From contig NZ_JAVRHV010000004.1 of assembly GCF_031846385.1 (NCBI RefSeq), positions 1 through 64,000 of the forward strand: a stretch of 64,000 bases of DNA, given 5' to 3'. Below are positions 7,915-15,958 of this stretch, one piece after another (position 1 is the first letter of the stretch; the number at the start of each line of letters is the position of its first letter). This DNA is from Urechidicola vernalis. Its GTDB lineage: Bacteria > Bacteroidota > Bacteroidia > Flavobacteriales > Flavobacteriaceae. The notes below the pieces were generated by a model, which was not told the origin of the DNA, did not search any database, and saw only the letters and a program-made list of their open reading frames with translations. Made by a program: the position numbers and the translations under genes.

Positions 7915-8484
7915 ATGAAACGTATTGTCATTTTTGCATCTGGTTCTGGCTCAAATGCCGAAAATATATTTGAATATTTTAAAACGTCTAATGCAGTTAA
8001 AATTGTGAGTTTTATAACGAACAATCCAAATGCGAAAGTATTAGATCGCGCTAAAAGACTAGGAGTTGAAAGTTTGGTTTTTAATCGTTCCGAATTTAAT
8101 GATGAAACTCTACTGGGTAAATACCTTCAAGAAAACGCAGACTTTATTGTGTTAGCTGGTTTCTTATGGCGAATTCCTGAATATATGGTGAAGGCATTTT
8201 CGAATAAAATGATCAATATTCATCCTGCTTTATTACCGAAATATGGTGGGAAAGGAATGTACGGAATGCATGTGCATAATGCTGTAGTAGAAAATAAAGA
8301 AAATGAAACAGGTATTACAATTCATTTTGTAAATGAAAACTACGACGAGGGTGCTATTATTTTTCAAGCCAATACCAACGTATTACCTTCAGACTCCCCT
8401 GACGATGTTGCTGGTAAAATACATGCGTTAGAATATGAACACTTTCCAAAAATAATTGAACAAGTACTTTTAAAGCATGGCTAA
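7915..8484 (+). CDS. purN: Phosphoribosylglycinamide formyltransferase
   Basis: Third step of purine synthesis: transfers formyl from 10-formyl-THF to glycinamide ribonucleotide. The N-terminal FASGSGSNAENI binds the substrate phosphate. The catalytic region is MINIHPALLPKYGGKGMYG, with the His of GMHVH and the Asp in YDEGAIIFQ. The 189-aa length is normal. It overlaps the start of the next gene by 8 bp. Divergent from acpP, an order often seen in flavobacteria. Confidence 0.96.
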   Translation: MKRIVIFASGSGSNAENIFEYFKTSNAVKIVSFITNNPNAKVLDRAKRLGVESLVFNRSEFNDETLLGKYLQENADFIVLAGFLWRIPEYMVKAFSNKMINIHPALLPKYGGKGMYGMHVHNAVVENKENETGITIHFVNENYDEGAIIFQANTNVLPSDSPDDVAGKIHALEYEHFPKIIEQVLLKHG

Positions 8485-9109
8485 GAAAAAGTTTTACGTT
8501 GTTTGGAGCGGACATAAATCAGGTGTGTTTACATCGTGGAATGTCTGTAAGAAACATATTACCAACTTTAAAGGTGCACAGTACAAATCATTTGCTTCAA
8601 AGGATCTTGCAGAAAAGGCATTTAAAGGTAAATATGCCGATTATGTAGGTAAGGATACCAAAACGGTAAAATTATCTCCAGAAGAAATTGCGAAATATGG
8701 TAAACCCATTGTTCCTTCCTTAGCTGTTGATGCTGCTTGTAGCGGAAACCCCGGTAAAATGGAGTATAGAGGAGTAGACACCGAAACAAAAAAGCAATTT
8801 TTTATTCAAGGACCTTTTGAAAAAGGGACCAATAATATAGGGGAGTTTTTGGCTTTGGTTCATGGCCTTGGTTTTTTGAAAAACAACAAGTCCAACCTTC
8901 CTATTTATTCAGATTCGAAAATTGCGATGAGTTGGGTCAAAAAAGGGCAGTGCAGAACCAATTTACAGATTACTTCAGAAAACAAAGACTTGTTCGATTT
9001 TGTAAAGCGCGCAGAAAAATGGCTTAAAGAAAACAGTTACACTACCAAAATATTAAAATGGGAAACCAAAGCCTGGGGAGAAATTCCGGCAGACTTTGGT
9101 AGAAAGTAA
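8477..9109 (+). CDS. Ribonuclease H with N-terminal viroplasmin (hybrid-binding) domain
   Basis: Degrades the RNA strand of RNA:DNA hybrids. Residues ~3-47 form a viroplasmin/RNase H1 N-terminal domain (KFYVVWSGHKSGVFTSWNVC...FASKDLAEKAF) that binds hybrids. The catalytic domain (about 75-205) shows the acidic ligands in AVDAACSGNPG, NNIGEFLALVHGL and YSDSKIAMSWV. The 210-aa form is the usual Bacteroidota RNase H1. It overlaps purN by 8 bp. Its stop abuts the stop of the convergent nrfD-like gene, leaving no terminator space. Confidence 0.93.
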   Translation: MAKKKFYVVWSGHKSGVFTSWNVCKKHITNFKGAQYKSFASKDLAEKAFKGKYADYVGKDTKTVKLSPEEIAKYGKPIVPSLAVDAACSGNPGKMEYRGVDTETKKQFFIQGPFEKGTNNIGEFLALVHGLGFLKNNKSNLPIYSDSKIAMSWVKKGQCRTNLQITSENKDLFDFVKRAEKWLKENSYTTKILKWETKAWGEIPADFGRK

Positions 9110-10327
9110 TCATTTTTTAAATCGTAGTTTCTTCGTTTCAATTCCAATGGCCGTCTTTGCAAGAATTGTGAATACAAAAGCACCCATGGCCCAAATACCA
9201 AGAGTCACCATTATTTCGATTCCTGTTGGTGTGTATTCAGCAATTTTACCATAAGGACCAGGAATAAATCCAGGAATGATCAATCCAAACCCTTTTTCTA
9301 TCCAAATAGCAATAAATAACATAAAGCAAGCCACGTATAAGATTTTTAAATTGTTACGGAGTTTGTTGAATGTAAGAATTATTGTGGCTGTAACATTTAA
9401 GGTAATTGCCGTCCAGATCCATGGTAATAAAGCTCCTTTTCCATGTAACCCAAAAAATAAATAATACGCACTTTCACTGTGATGCGTCGGTGCATAGAAC
9501 TCTTTAAACAATTCAGAAACCAACATAATTAAATTGATTTGTGCAGCAACAGTGACTACCATTGCTATTTTTTTGATGGTTTTGTCTTCTATTTTAAATT
9601 CGGAAAATGAACGAATCAATGCCAAAACCAAAATAATTAAGGCTGGCCCAGCAGCAAAGGCAGAAGCCAAGAATCTAGGACCTAATAGAGCATTGTTCCA
9701 AAATGGTCTTGCTTGTAATCCTTGATATAAAAAGGCGGTTACTAAATGAATTCCGACAGCCCAAAAAACAGATAAAATCGCACCTGGTATATATACTTTT
9801 GGGTTAGCTTCCTTACCCTGATAATGCCTAAAAAGGATGTAAAATGGGATACTAAGATTTAAAAATAAATAGCCATTCAGCACTAAAACATCCCAAGTCA
9901 ACATAGAATTAGGGAAGTTAAAAACTCCAATTCCGGGAATCATATGCCATAATACGGAAGGCCCTCCCATATCTGCAACTACAAATGCTAAACACATAAT
10001 TAAAGCCGCAACGGCCAATCCTTCACCAATCAATACCGCTTGTTTAAAATCAATATCTTTTAATACATATGTTGGCATTACCAACATGACTGCTGCGGCT
10101 GCCACACCAACTAAAAAAGTAAAATTAGAAATATACAATCCCCAACTAACACGATCTGTCATTCCAGTTACACTCAGGCCTTCATCTAATTGAATGGAAT
10201 AACAATACATACCCGCTAGCATAACAAGTGTTAAAAAAGCCATCCATAAATGGTACCTTTTTGACCCATGTGTTATGGTATCTAAACTATCGGTAATTAA
10301 ACTTTTTAAAACCTTTAATCTTCTCAT
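9110..10327 (-). CDS. NrfD/PsrC-family membrane quinol oxidase subunit of the nap operon
   Basis: A 405-aa polytopic inner-membrane protein of the NrfD/PsrC family, with about nine to ten hydrophobic helices (for example VSWGLYISNFTFLVGVAAAA and PALIILVLALI). The family oxidises menaquinol, or reduces quinone, and passes electrons to a partner ferredoxin. It is the last gene of the nap operon, 24 bp after the ferredoxin gene. In this context it most likely replaces NapC or NapH as the quinol-oxidising entry point. No heme or Fe-S ligands are visible in it, as expected. Convergent with RNase H. Confidence 0.88.
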   Translation of the reverse strand: MRRLKVLKSLITDSLDTITHGSKRYHLWMAFLTLVMLAGMYCYSIQLDEGLSVTGMTDRVSWGLYISNFTFLVGVAAAAVMLVMPTYVLKDIDFKQAVLIGEGLAVAALIMCLAFVVADMGGPSVLWHMIPGIGVFNFPNSMLTWDVLVLNGYLFLNLSIPFYILFRHYQGKEANPKVYIPGAILSVFWAVGIHLVTAFLYQGLQARPFWNNALLGPRFLASAFAAGPALIILVLALIRSFSEFKIEDKTIKKIAMVVTVAAQINLIMLVSELFKEFYAPTHHSESAYYLFFGLHGKGALLPWIWTAITLNVTATIILTFNKLRNNLKILYVACFMLFIAIWIEKGFGLIIPGFIPGPYGKIAEYTPTGIEIMVTLGIWAMGAFVFTILAKTAIGIETKKLRFKK

Positions 10328-10351
10328 TTGATTTCGTTTTATTGTTGGACA

Positions 10352-11485
10352 TTAGTCCATGAAATACCAAAACTTTGGTTCTGTTCCTAAATCTTCTTTT
10401 AAACGGAAAACTTTTTTGTTTTCTAATACCCAACGGATAGAACTTTTTGGGTCTAAGAGGTTCCCGAATATTCTTGCACCGGTAGGGCAGGCTTCTACAC
10501 AGGCTGGGTTTTCACCGGCTCTAGAGCGTTGAACGCAAAACGTACATTTTTCAACTACCCCTTTTTTACGCATTCTATTCCCTAAATAATGCTGGTTGTG
10601 ATTTACTTGCTCTTCCGGAACTTCTGGTTTAGACCAGTTAAATCTACGACCATCATAAGGACAAGCAGCCATGCAATATCTACATCCTACACACCAGTCA
10701 TAATCTACAACCACTAATCCGTCATCTTCTCTCCACGTAGCTTGGACCGGACATACTTCAATACAAGGGGGGTTGTCGCAATGGAAACACTGAGTACCCA
10801 TATAAAAATGTCCTTCTGCTGGAACCTCATGATAGTAGTTATCATCAGCCTCATCAAACTTTAATCCTTTGCCGTCTTTCATTTCATGAATACGGATATA
10901 TTGCATTTGTGAATTTCTATCTTGGTTGTTTTCTTCAACACAGGCATTCACACAATCCATATAACCCTGACATTTAGAAATGTTGAAAGCATAGCCAAAC
11001 AAAACATCTTCCTCAGCATTTTTAGAAGACATACTTATGGTTTTACCTGTTCTTAATTGATAAGAGCGCACCAGTCTATCTACTGTCGCCGATTTCTCGT
11101 CATTGGTCATTAATTTATAGTTTCCTTTAAACTGTTCTTCCCAATCTATTTGTGCTTTTTCTTTGGTTTCATCTCCAGCCACTATACTGCATGACGTACT
11201 AACTGCACCAGCGCCAATTAGCAAACTTGCCGTTAGTTTTTTAAACGCAGATCTACGATCCATCTTAACATCAAATACTTGCTCAAAACCGTCTTTACTT
11301 CTTTCTTCTCCTATTGATGCATCTACAGCAGCCTCATAAAATTCTTGTTCGTTTAATTCTGGTTGCTTTTGATTTGAATGAGAACCGCAGCCGCCAGATG
11401 TTTTTCCACATCCGCAAGACGATTCTGATACCTTTTTCCTGCTATTAAGGTTTAGGGAAAACCATTTTTTACTGTCGTTGCTCAT
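10352..11485 (-). CDS. Multi-cluster ferredoxin subunit with extended Tat signal
   Basis: Electron-transfer subunit of the NrfC/DmsB/PsrB type. Cys motifs: CQGYMDCVNAC (172-182), CFHCDNPPCIEVCP, CVGCRYCMAACP and CTFCVQRSRAGENPACVEACP, giving four cluster sites. In the first motif the second Cys of the usual CxxCxxCxxxC is Tyr175, so one cluster may be 3Fe-4S. A twin-arginine motif (DRRSAFKK, residues 76-83) with a hydrophobic segment and Cys99 sits about 75 residues in, behind a Cys-rich leader, as in Bacteroidota proteins with an extended Tat signal. Its ATG shares one base with the preceding stop (TAATG). Likely passes electrons from NrfD to the tetraheme lipoprotein. Confidence 0.88.
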   Translation of the reverse strand: MSNDSKKWFSLNLNSRKKVSESSCGCGKTSGGCGSHSNQKQPELNEQEFYEAAVDASIGEERSKDGFEQVFDVKMDRRSAFKKLTASLLIGAGAVSTSCSIVAGDETKEKAQIDWEEQFKGNYKLMTNDEKSATVDRLVRSYQLRTGKTISMSSKNAEEDVLFGYAFNISKCQGYMDCVNACVEENNQDRNSQMQYIRIHEMKDGKGLKFDEADDNYYHEVPAEGHFYMGTQCFHCDNPPCIEVCPVQATWREDDGLVVVDYDWCVGCRYCMAACPYDGRRFNWSKPEVPEEQVNHNQHYLGNRMRKKGVVEKCTFCVQRSRAGENPACVEACPTGARIFGNLLDPKSSIRWVLENKKVFRLKEDLGTEPKFWYFMD

Positions 11486-12120
11486 TATTTCCTTTCTTTA
11501 ATTTTTTCTGTATTAAATCTTGCAGGCCATCTAGTTTCAAAACTAGGGCTGTGTGGGTTATGACAATTCACGCAAGTCATAGAAGCTCTTGGAGGTGCCC
11601 AACTTTCAATTCTTTTTCCATGTGCACCGCCAGTCCAATCTTTAAATTGGTTCGTATGGCATTGGCTACATAAATTATAACTGTTATTAAAATCAATTTT
11701 TTGGTCAGTTAAACTTGTTAATTGATCCATATTAGATCCATCATGGCATGTAATACAATTCATAGTTAATTCACTAGCATGCTTCAGTTTGATGTCCCAA
11801 TGCGCTTTTTTACCTTCTCCTTTTTTTAATTTTGCTAAAGGTTCACTATGACATTCTGTACAGTTAAAAGATTTAATATGCTCTTTGCGTTTGGGAATTA
11901 GAAAGGTTTGACCATTTTCTGTAATTTCCATTAAATCCATTCCTTCTAAATATTTGTCTGAAGAAATACTAGTGCCATTGTAATGTTTGCCTTCCGCTTC
12001 AATTTTATCCGTTACTCCATGATATTCATGTTCGCCATGTTTTCCACAGGATGAAAATAAAATTAGGCATAAAACAAGGCAGCCTAACCTTTGTAATATT
12101 TGTTGACTATTTAGTTTCAT
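11485..12120 (-). CDS. Tetraheme cytochrome c lipoprotein of the nap operon
   Basis: A 211-aa lipoprotein (lipobox LFSSC, Cys25) with four heme-binding CxxCH motifs starting at Cys87, Cys122, Cys151 and Cys183. The layout is of the cytochrome c3/NrfB-like multiheme kind. It overlaps the end of napB by 14 bp and shares a base with the ferredoxin start, so it is translationally coupled to both. By position it should bridge the ferredoxin and NapB in the periplasm. The exact family is not recognised, and reaction partners are inferred from the operon only. Confidence 0.85.
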   Translation of the reverse strand: MKLNSQQILQRLGCLVLCLILFSSCGKHGEHEYHGVTDKIEAEGKHYNGTSISSDKYLEGMDLMEITENGQTFLIPKRKEHIKSFNCTECHSEPLAKLKKGEGKKAHWDIKLKHASELTMNCITCHDGSNMDQLTSLTDQKIDFNNSYNLCSQCHTNQFKDWTGGAHGKRIESWAPPRASMTCVNCHNPHSPSFETRWPARFNTEKIKERK

Positions 12121-12799
12121 TTAAATACTTTTTAAAGTTACCGATATCTGCAGTCTTTTTGTTATTAAGAACATGACATTGACGGCAGTTTACACGTTCT
12201 GGATGCGTGACTCTAATTTCTTTTGGGGCAGCCGGCCCAGCATGACATGATAAGCAATTTTCGCGCATTTGTATTTGATGTGGGATAATGGGCGGGCTAC
12301 TTACTAAAGCATTGTTTTCTCCTGCTTTTGGCGCTTTATTTTTCGGAAAGTTTGTTCCTTTAAATGCACTTGCTGTTAGTTGTGATACATGACACTGCCT
12401 ACAATTTATCATCTCTGGGTGCGGTGTTACAGGGGTGTACATTTTAAACTTTGCGGCATATCCACCATTTTCATGACATTTTAAACAACTATTGCCACCC
12501 ATATTTCTTTCTTCAGTAACTTCATGCGGTATATATGGTGGCGCTCCATAATACGCACGATTCTCGTAGTAAGTATCTAAACTACGTTGATGATTTTCAT
12601 CATAAGGCATTTTGTCGTACTCCAAGGCGAATTCTGCTCGTTTAAAAACCCCTTCTTCCGATGGTATTGAAGGTACAGCATCAGAAGCATCCAATGGAAT
12701 ATAAGCGTCTTCTAAACCTGATTCATAACTGCGATTCCATACCACAATAAAGGATAGGAATAAGAGGGTGAACAATGATAAAATTCCTGCTCTTTTCAT
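12107..12799 (-). CDS. napB: NapB-like nitrate reductase cytochrome c subunit, tetraheme by internal duplication
   Basis: Electron donor to NapA. Classical NapB has two hemes; this 230-aa protein has four CxxCH motifs at Cys105, Cys133, Cys182 and Cys205. Two copies of one unit are visible: PPYIPH...CLKCH...TPHPEMINCRQCHV (87-137) and PPIIPH...CLSCHAG...THPERVNCRQCHV (169-210). An N-terminal hydrophobic helix (about 5-21) is a signal or membrane anchor. It starts 2 bp after the napA stop and overlaps the next cytochrome gene by 14 bp. NapB identity rests on the PPxIPH and NCRQCHV contexts and on position. Confidence 0.88.
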   Translation of the reverse strand: MKRAGILSLFTLLFLSFIVVWNRSYESGLEDAYIPLDASDAVPSIPSEEGVFKRAEFALEYDKMPYDENHQRSLDTYYENRAYYGAPPYIPHEVTEERNMGGNSCLKCHENGGYAAKFKMYTPVTPHPEMINCRQCHVSQLTASAFKGTNFPKNKAPKAGENNALVSSPPIIPHQIQMRENCLSCHAGPAAPKEIRVTHPERVNCRQCHVLNNKKTADIGNFKKYLNETK

Positions 12800-12801
12800 A
12801 A

Positions 12802-15126
12802 TTATGCTTTTTCAACTTTTACAGCACATTTCTTATAATCTGGCTCTTTTGAAATTGGACAGAAAGAATCAAGTGTAATGTCGTTAATTAACATATTCTC
12901 ATCAAAAAATGGTACAAATACTTGCATAGGAGCAGGTACACCACGTTCGTTTACAGAAGCAGGTAAAATAATTTCACCACGCCTCGTTGTCAACTTCATT
13001 TTATCCCCGGTTTTTACTTGCATGCGTTTGGCATCTCCAGGATTTAACTCTACATACGCATGCGGCATTGCTCTATGAAGTACTGGAATTCTACGTGTCA
13101 TAGATCCCGTATGCCAATGTTCAACCACACGACCAGTATTTAACCAATAAGGATATTCAGCATCAGGCTCTTCAGCAGCGGGTTCGTACGGACGTTGCCA
13201 AATCACGGCTTTACCGTCTGGTTTTCCATAAAAATGGTAATCTTCTCCGTTACTACAAGCCGGGTCGTATTTAGCGTTAAATCTCCATTGCGTCGATTTT
13301 CCATCTACATATGGCCACATTGCACCAGATTCTTCTTTAAGAACTTCCAGCGGAGCCATTCGATGTTTATCATTATCATGATGGCGACGGTATTCGTTAT
13401 AAATCTCTTTAATATGTGTTTCTTCATTGTAGTAGAATTGCTTTTCGAAGCCCATTCTTTTTGCAACTTCTACCAATTGCCAAGTGTCGCTCATCGCTTC
13501 TCCTGGCGGGTCAATCATTTTCTCAAAATGTTGTGTTCTTCTTTCGGAGTTACCATACATTCCTTCTCGTTCTACCCACATTGCTGATGGTAAAATTACA
13601 TCGGCAATATCAGTTGTTGGAGTTGGGTAAATGTCAGAAACCACAATAAAACGTCCTTCTTTTTTAGTAGCATCTCTATATCGTTTTAACTTAGGCATTG
13701 TTACCATCGGGTTGGTTACTTGAATCCACATAAACTTGATATCACCTCTATCTAAGGCTCTAAACATTTCTACTGTATGATATGTTGGTTTTGGGTCAAT
13801 ATTTTCTGCTGGAACATCCCAAATTTTTGCAGCAAACGCTCTGTGTTCAGCATTCGCTACAACTCCATGTGGTAGTTTATGTGTAAGTGTTCCAACCTCT
13901 CTAACAGTACCACAAGCACTTGGCTGCCCAGTTAATGAGAATGGACTATTACCAGGTTGTGAAATTTTACCTGTTAAAAGATGAATATTATAAACCAAGT
14001 TATTGATCCAGGTTCCTCGAGTATGTTGGTTCATACCCATACACCAAAGTGACATTACTTTTTTGTTTGGGTCTCCATAAAATGAGGCCATATATTTAAT
14101 GTCCTTAGCGGAAACTCCCGATATTTTTTCAACCTTCTCAGGGGTATAATCTTCTAAGAATGTTTTGTATTCTTCAAATGATATTTTCTCTGGTTTATCT
14201 GTAAACGAATATTTGTCTTCCAAACCATAGCCCATATCTGTTAATCCTTTAGAGAAATTGCAATGTTTCGCCACAAAAGATTTATTTACCCAACCATTGT
14301 TTATTATTTCATAACAAATTGCATTGGCAACAGCTAAGTCTGTTTGAGGAAGGAATAAAATTGATTTATCTGCCGCCATACTAGTACGCGTAGTTCTAGT
14401 AGCAAAGTCGATAATTTTTACGCCTCTTTTTAAGCGCTGATCTAATAATCTAGAGAATAATACTGGATGCATTTCAGCCATATTATTACCCCAAAGGATG
14501 AATACATCGGCATGATCCATATCTTCATAACAGCCCATTGGTTCATCAATTCCAAAAGAAGTCATAAACCCAGTTACGGCACTAGCCATACATAAACGTG
14601 CATTTGCCTCTACATTGTTTGTTCCAATACAACCTTTAAATAATTTTGAAGCAGCATATCCATCTGGAATTGTCCATTGACCCGAACCATAAATAGAAAC
14701 CGAATCCTTTCCATGATCTTTAATAGTTTCTTGCATTTTGGAAGCCACTAAATCAAGCGCCTCTTCCATAGAAGTTTCTACATAGCGACCATTTTTCTTT
14801 ACCAGAGGTTTTGTCAATCTATCTTTGCCATAAAATGCCATTACGGAGTGGTACCCTTTTACGCAACACAAACCTTTGTTTACAGCGGAATTAGGATCCC
14901 CTTTAACCGCTACGGCTTTTCCATTTTCTACACCGACCATAACTCCACAACCCACACCACAGAACCTACAAGGTGCCTTTTTCCAATCTAAATCGCCTTT
15001 TGGTAAATTGCGTTGTTGTTCCTCGGCAAAGATAATTCCAGGAAACATAGAGGCAGCAGCGGTCATTGCAGACAATACAGCCATTTTTTTGATAAAACTA
15101 CGTCTATTAGAAGTTGAAGTATACAT
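12802..15126 (-). CDS. napA: Periplasmic nitrate reductase, catalytic subunit
   Basis: Reduces nitrate to nitrite at a Mo-bis-MGD centre. A Tat signal (NRRSFIKKMAV, then AMTAAASMFPG) directs folded export. The 4Fe-4S cluster is held by CRFCGVGC and the Cys of GLCCVKG, with the conserved Lys after it. The Mo-ligating Cys lies in ARLCMASAVTGFMTSFG. At 774 aa it is somewhat shorter than the ~830 aa of enterobacterial NapA. It follows napD by 7 bp and precedes napB by 2 bp. The family is clear; formate dehydrogenase was excluded because the Mo ligand is Cys in the NapA context. Confidence 0.96.
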   Translation of the reverse strand: MYTSTSNRRSFIKKMAVLSAMTAAASMFPGIIFAEEQQRNLPKGDLDWKKAPCRFCGVGCGVMVGVENGKAVAVKGDPNSAVNKGLCCVKGYHSVMAFYGKDRLTKPLVKKNGRYVETSMEEALDLVASKMQETIKDHGKDSVSIYGSGQWTIPDGYAASKLFKGCIGTNNVEANARLCMASAVTGFMTSFGIDEPMGCYEDMDHADVFILWGNNMAEMHPVLFSRLLDQRLKRGVKIIDFATRTTRTSMAADKSILFLPQTDLAVANAICYEIINNGWVNKSFVAKHCNFSKGLTDMGYGLEDKYSFTDKPEKISFEEYKTFLEDYTPEKVEKISGVSAKDIKYMASFYGDPNKKVMSLWCMGMNQHTRGTWINNLVYNIHLLTGKISQPGNSPFSLTGQPSACGTVREVGTLTHKLPHGVVANAEHRAFAAKIWDVPAENIDPKPTYHTVEMFRALDRGDIKFMWIQVTNPMVTMPKLKRYRDATKKEGRFIVVSDIYPTPTTDIADVILPSAMWVEREGMYGNSERRTQHFEKMIDPPGEAMSDTWQLVEVAKRMGFEKQFYYNEETHIKEIYNEYRRHHDNDKHRMAPLEVLKEESGAMWPYVDGKSTQWRFNAKYDPACSNGEDYHFYGKPDGKAVIWQRPYEPAAEEPDAEYPYWLNTGRVVEHWHTGSMTRRIPVLHRAMPHAYVELNPGDAKRMQVKTGDKMKLTTRRGEIILPASVNERGVPAPMQVFVPFFDENMLINDITLDSFCPISKEPDYKKCAVKVEKA

Positions 15127-15133
15127 TGTATTG

Positions 15134-15370
15134 TTAATTTTTAGGTGAATTGAAACCAGATACCATTGCCAATAATTTTAAACTCTTAATGGTGTCTAAT
15201 TGATCTTTTAAATTTGCTTCTTCTGTTTTGTCTTTAGTATCAGTAACTAAAATTAAAACATCTTTATTTTCTGCAGGAATGACTTCGCAATTGGCCAAAC
15301 TAGAAAGTTCAGCAACCAATGTTTCTTTTTGGTTTTCGTGCGGATGCGCCAAATAACTTTTTATAGGCAT
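15134..15370 (-). CDS. napD: NapD-type chaperone for NapA
   Basis: A 78-aa cytosolic protein with the ferredoxin-like pattern of NapD: an N-terminal strand (KSYLAHPH), ELSSLANCEVIP, VLILVTD, and a closing LKLLAMVSGF. NapD binds the Tat signal of NapA and holds it until the cofactor is loaded. It is the first gene of the operon, 7 bp before napA. Sequence identity to enterobacterial NapD looks low by eye, so the call relies on the pattern, size and position. Confidence 0.8.
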   Translation of the reverse strand: MPIKSYLAHPHENQKETLVAELSSLANCEVIPAENKDVLILVTDTKDKTEEANLKDQLDTIKSLKLLAMVSGFNSPKN

Positions 15371-15396
15371 ATAGCAGTTAGTTTAGTTTTAGATAC

Positions 15397-15404
15397 CAAA
15401 TTTA
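15397..15404 (-). promoter_or_regulatory. -7 promoter box of the nap operon
   Basis: TAAATTTG on the minus strand matches TAnnTTTG and lies 27 bp before the napD ATG. No TTG is found at the -33 position, which fits a promoter that depends on an activator. Confidence 0.5.
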
Positions 15405-15423
15405 AAGGGAGCAATTTTTTAAT

Positions 15424-15443
15424 TCTATGATATATATCATAGA
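15424..15443. promoter_or_regulatory. Crp/Fnr-type operator upstream of nap
   Basis: TCTATGATATATATCATAGA is a perfect 20-bp palindrome containing TGAT-N4-ATCA, the core of sites bound by Fnr/DNR/HcpR-type regulators. Its centre (15433.5) is 36 bp beyond the end of the -7 box, or about -42 from the inferred transcription start. That is the usual class II activator position. Confidence 0.65.
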
Positions 15444-15446
15444 GCC

Positions 15447-15462
15447 AGACAGGTATCTGTCT
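15447..15462. promoter_or_regulatory. Second inverted repeat upstream of nap
   Basis: AGACAG and CTGTCT flank a GTAT centre, 3 bp beyond the Fnr-type palindrome. It could be a separate operator, for example for a nitrate- or NO-responsive regulator, or a short hairpin near the end of the neighbouring gene (15513). No match to a named site is claimed. Confidence 0.4.
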
Positions 15463-15512
15463 CAAATTTAATAAATTAATTTTAATTATTTGAAAGACAG
15501 TAAAAAGTTGCT

Positions 15513-15917
15513 CTAATTAGAATCGATGTAAATTAAATCGAAAATATAATCGATTAGTTCCTTAAGTTCGTTTGGAGGGTTTCCATGATCGAATGTTGAT
15601 GATTTAAATTTTTTGCTATTACATTCAATTATCAAAGTTGCCGCCATCGCACCATCGAAATGACTTTTGGTAGAAGGGGGAACTAAAGTTGGAATAGCGT
15701 TTAAATCGATTTTACTTAAAAGAGCGTCTATTTTTTTCAATTCCTTTTTAGACAGTTTTTTTTGACCAGACTTTTGATTTTTGGAAAACTTTAATATTGA
15801 ATTTGAAATTTCAAATTCAAAAGAACTTCCTCGGGTAGAGGCGTAATAACTTAAGGAGATATCATTATTTATATTTCCAATAAAAAGTAAAAATAAAAAA
15901 CTAAAAGGGAGTTTCAT
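15513..15917 (-). CDS. Secreted hypothetical protein
   Basis: I do not recognise a family. From the ATG at 15917 the protein is about 134 aa with an N-terminal hydrophobic segment (MKLPFSFLFLLFIG), so it is probably exported. A Lys-rich stretch (KNQKSGQKKLSKKELKKID) follows near the middle. A longer reading from 15938 would start inside the loop of the terminator of the upstream metalloprotease gene, so the internal ATG is preferred. It lies between the M43 protease and the nap promoter region, on the same strand as both. Confidence 0.6.
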   Translation of the reverse strand: MKLPFSFLFLLFIGNINNDISLSYYASTRGSSFEFEISNSILKFSKNQKSGQKKLSKKELKKIDALLSKIDLNAIPTLVPPSTKSHFDGAMAATLIIECNSKKFKSSTFDHGNPPNELKELIDYIFDLIYIDSN

Positions 15918-15929
15918 TAAAAGAAAAAA

Positions 15930-15948
15930 GGAGGTCATTAGACCTCCT
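15930..15948 (-). terminator. Terminator of the M43 metalloprotease gene
   Basis: AGGAGGTC and GACCTCCT arms enclose a short ATTA-type loop, followed on the minus strand by TTTTTTC. It lies about 11 bp past the protease stop and 13 bp before the next gene's ATG. Confidence 0.75.
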
Positions 15949-15958
15949 TATATTATGC

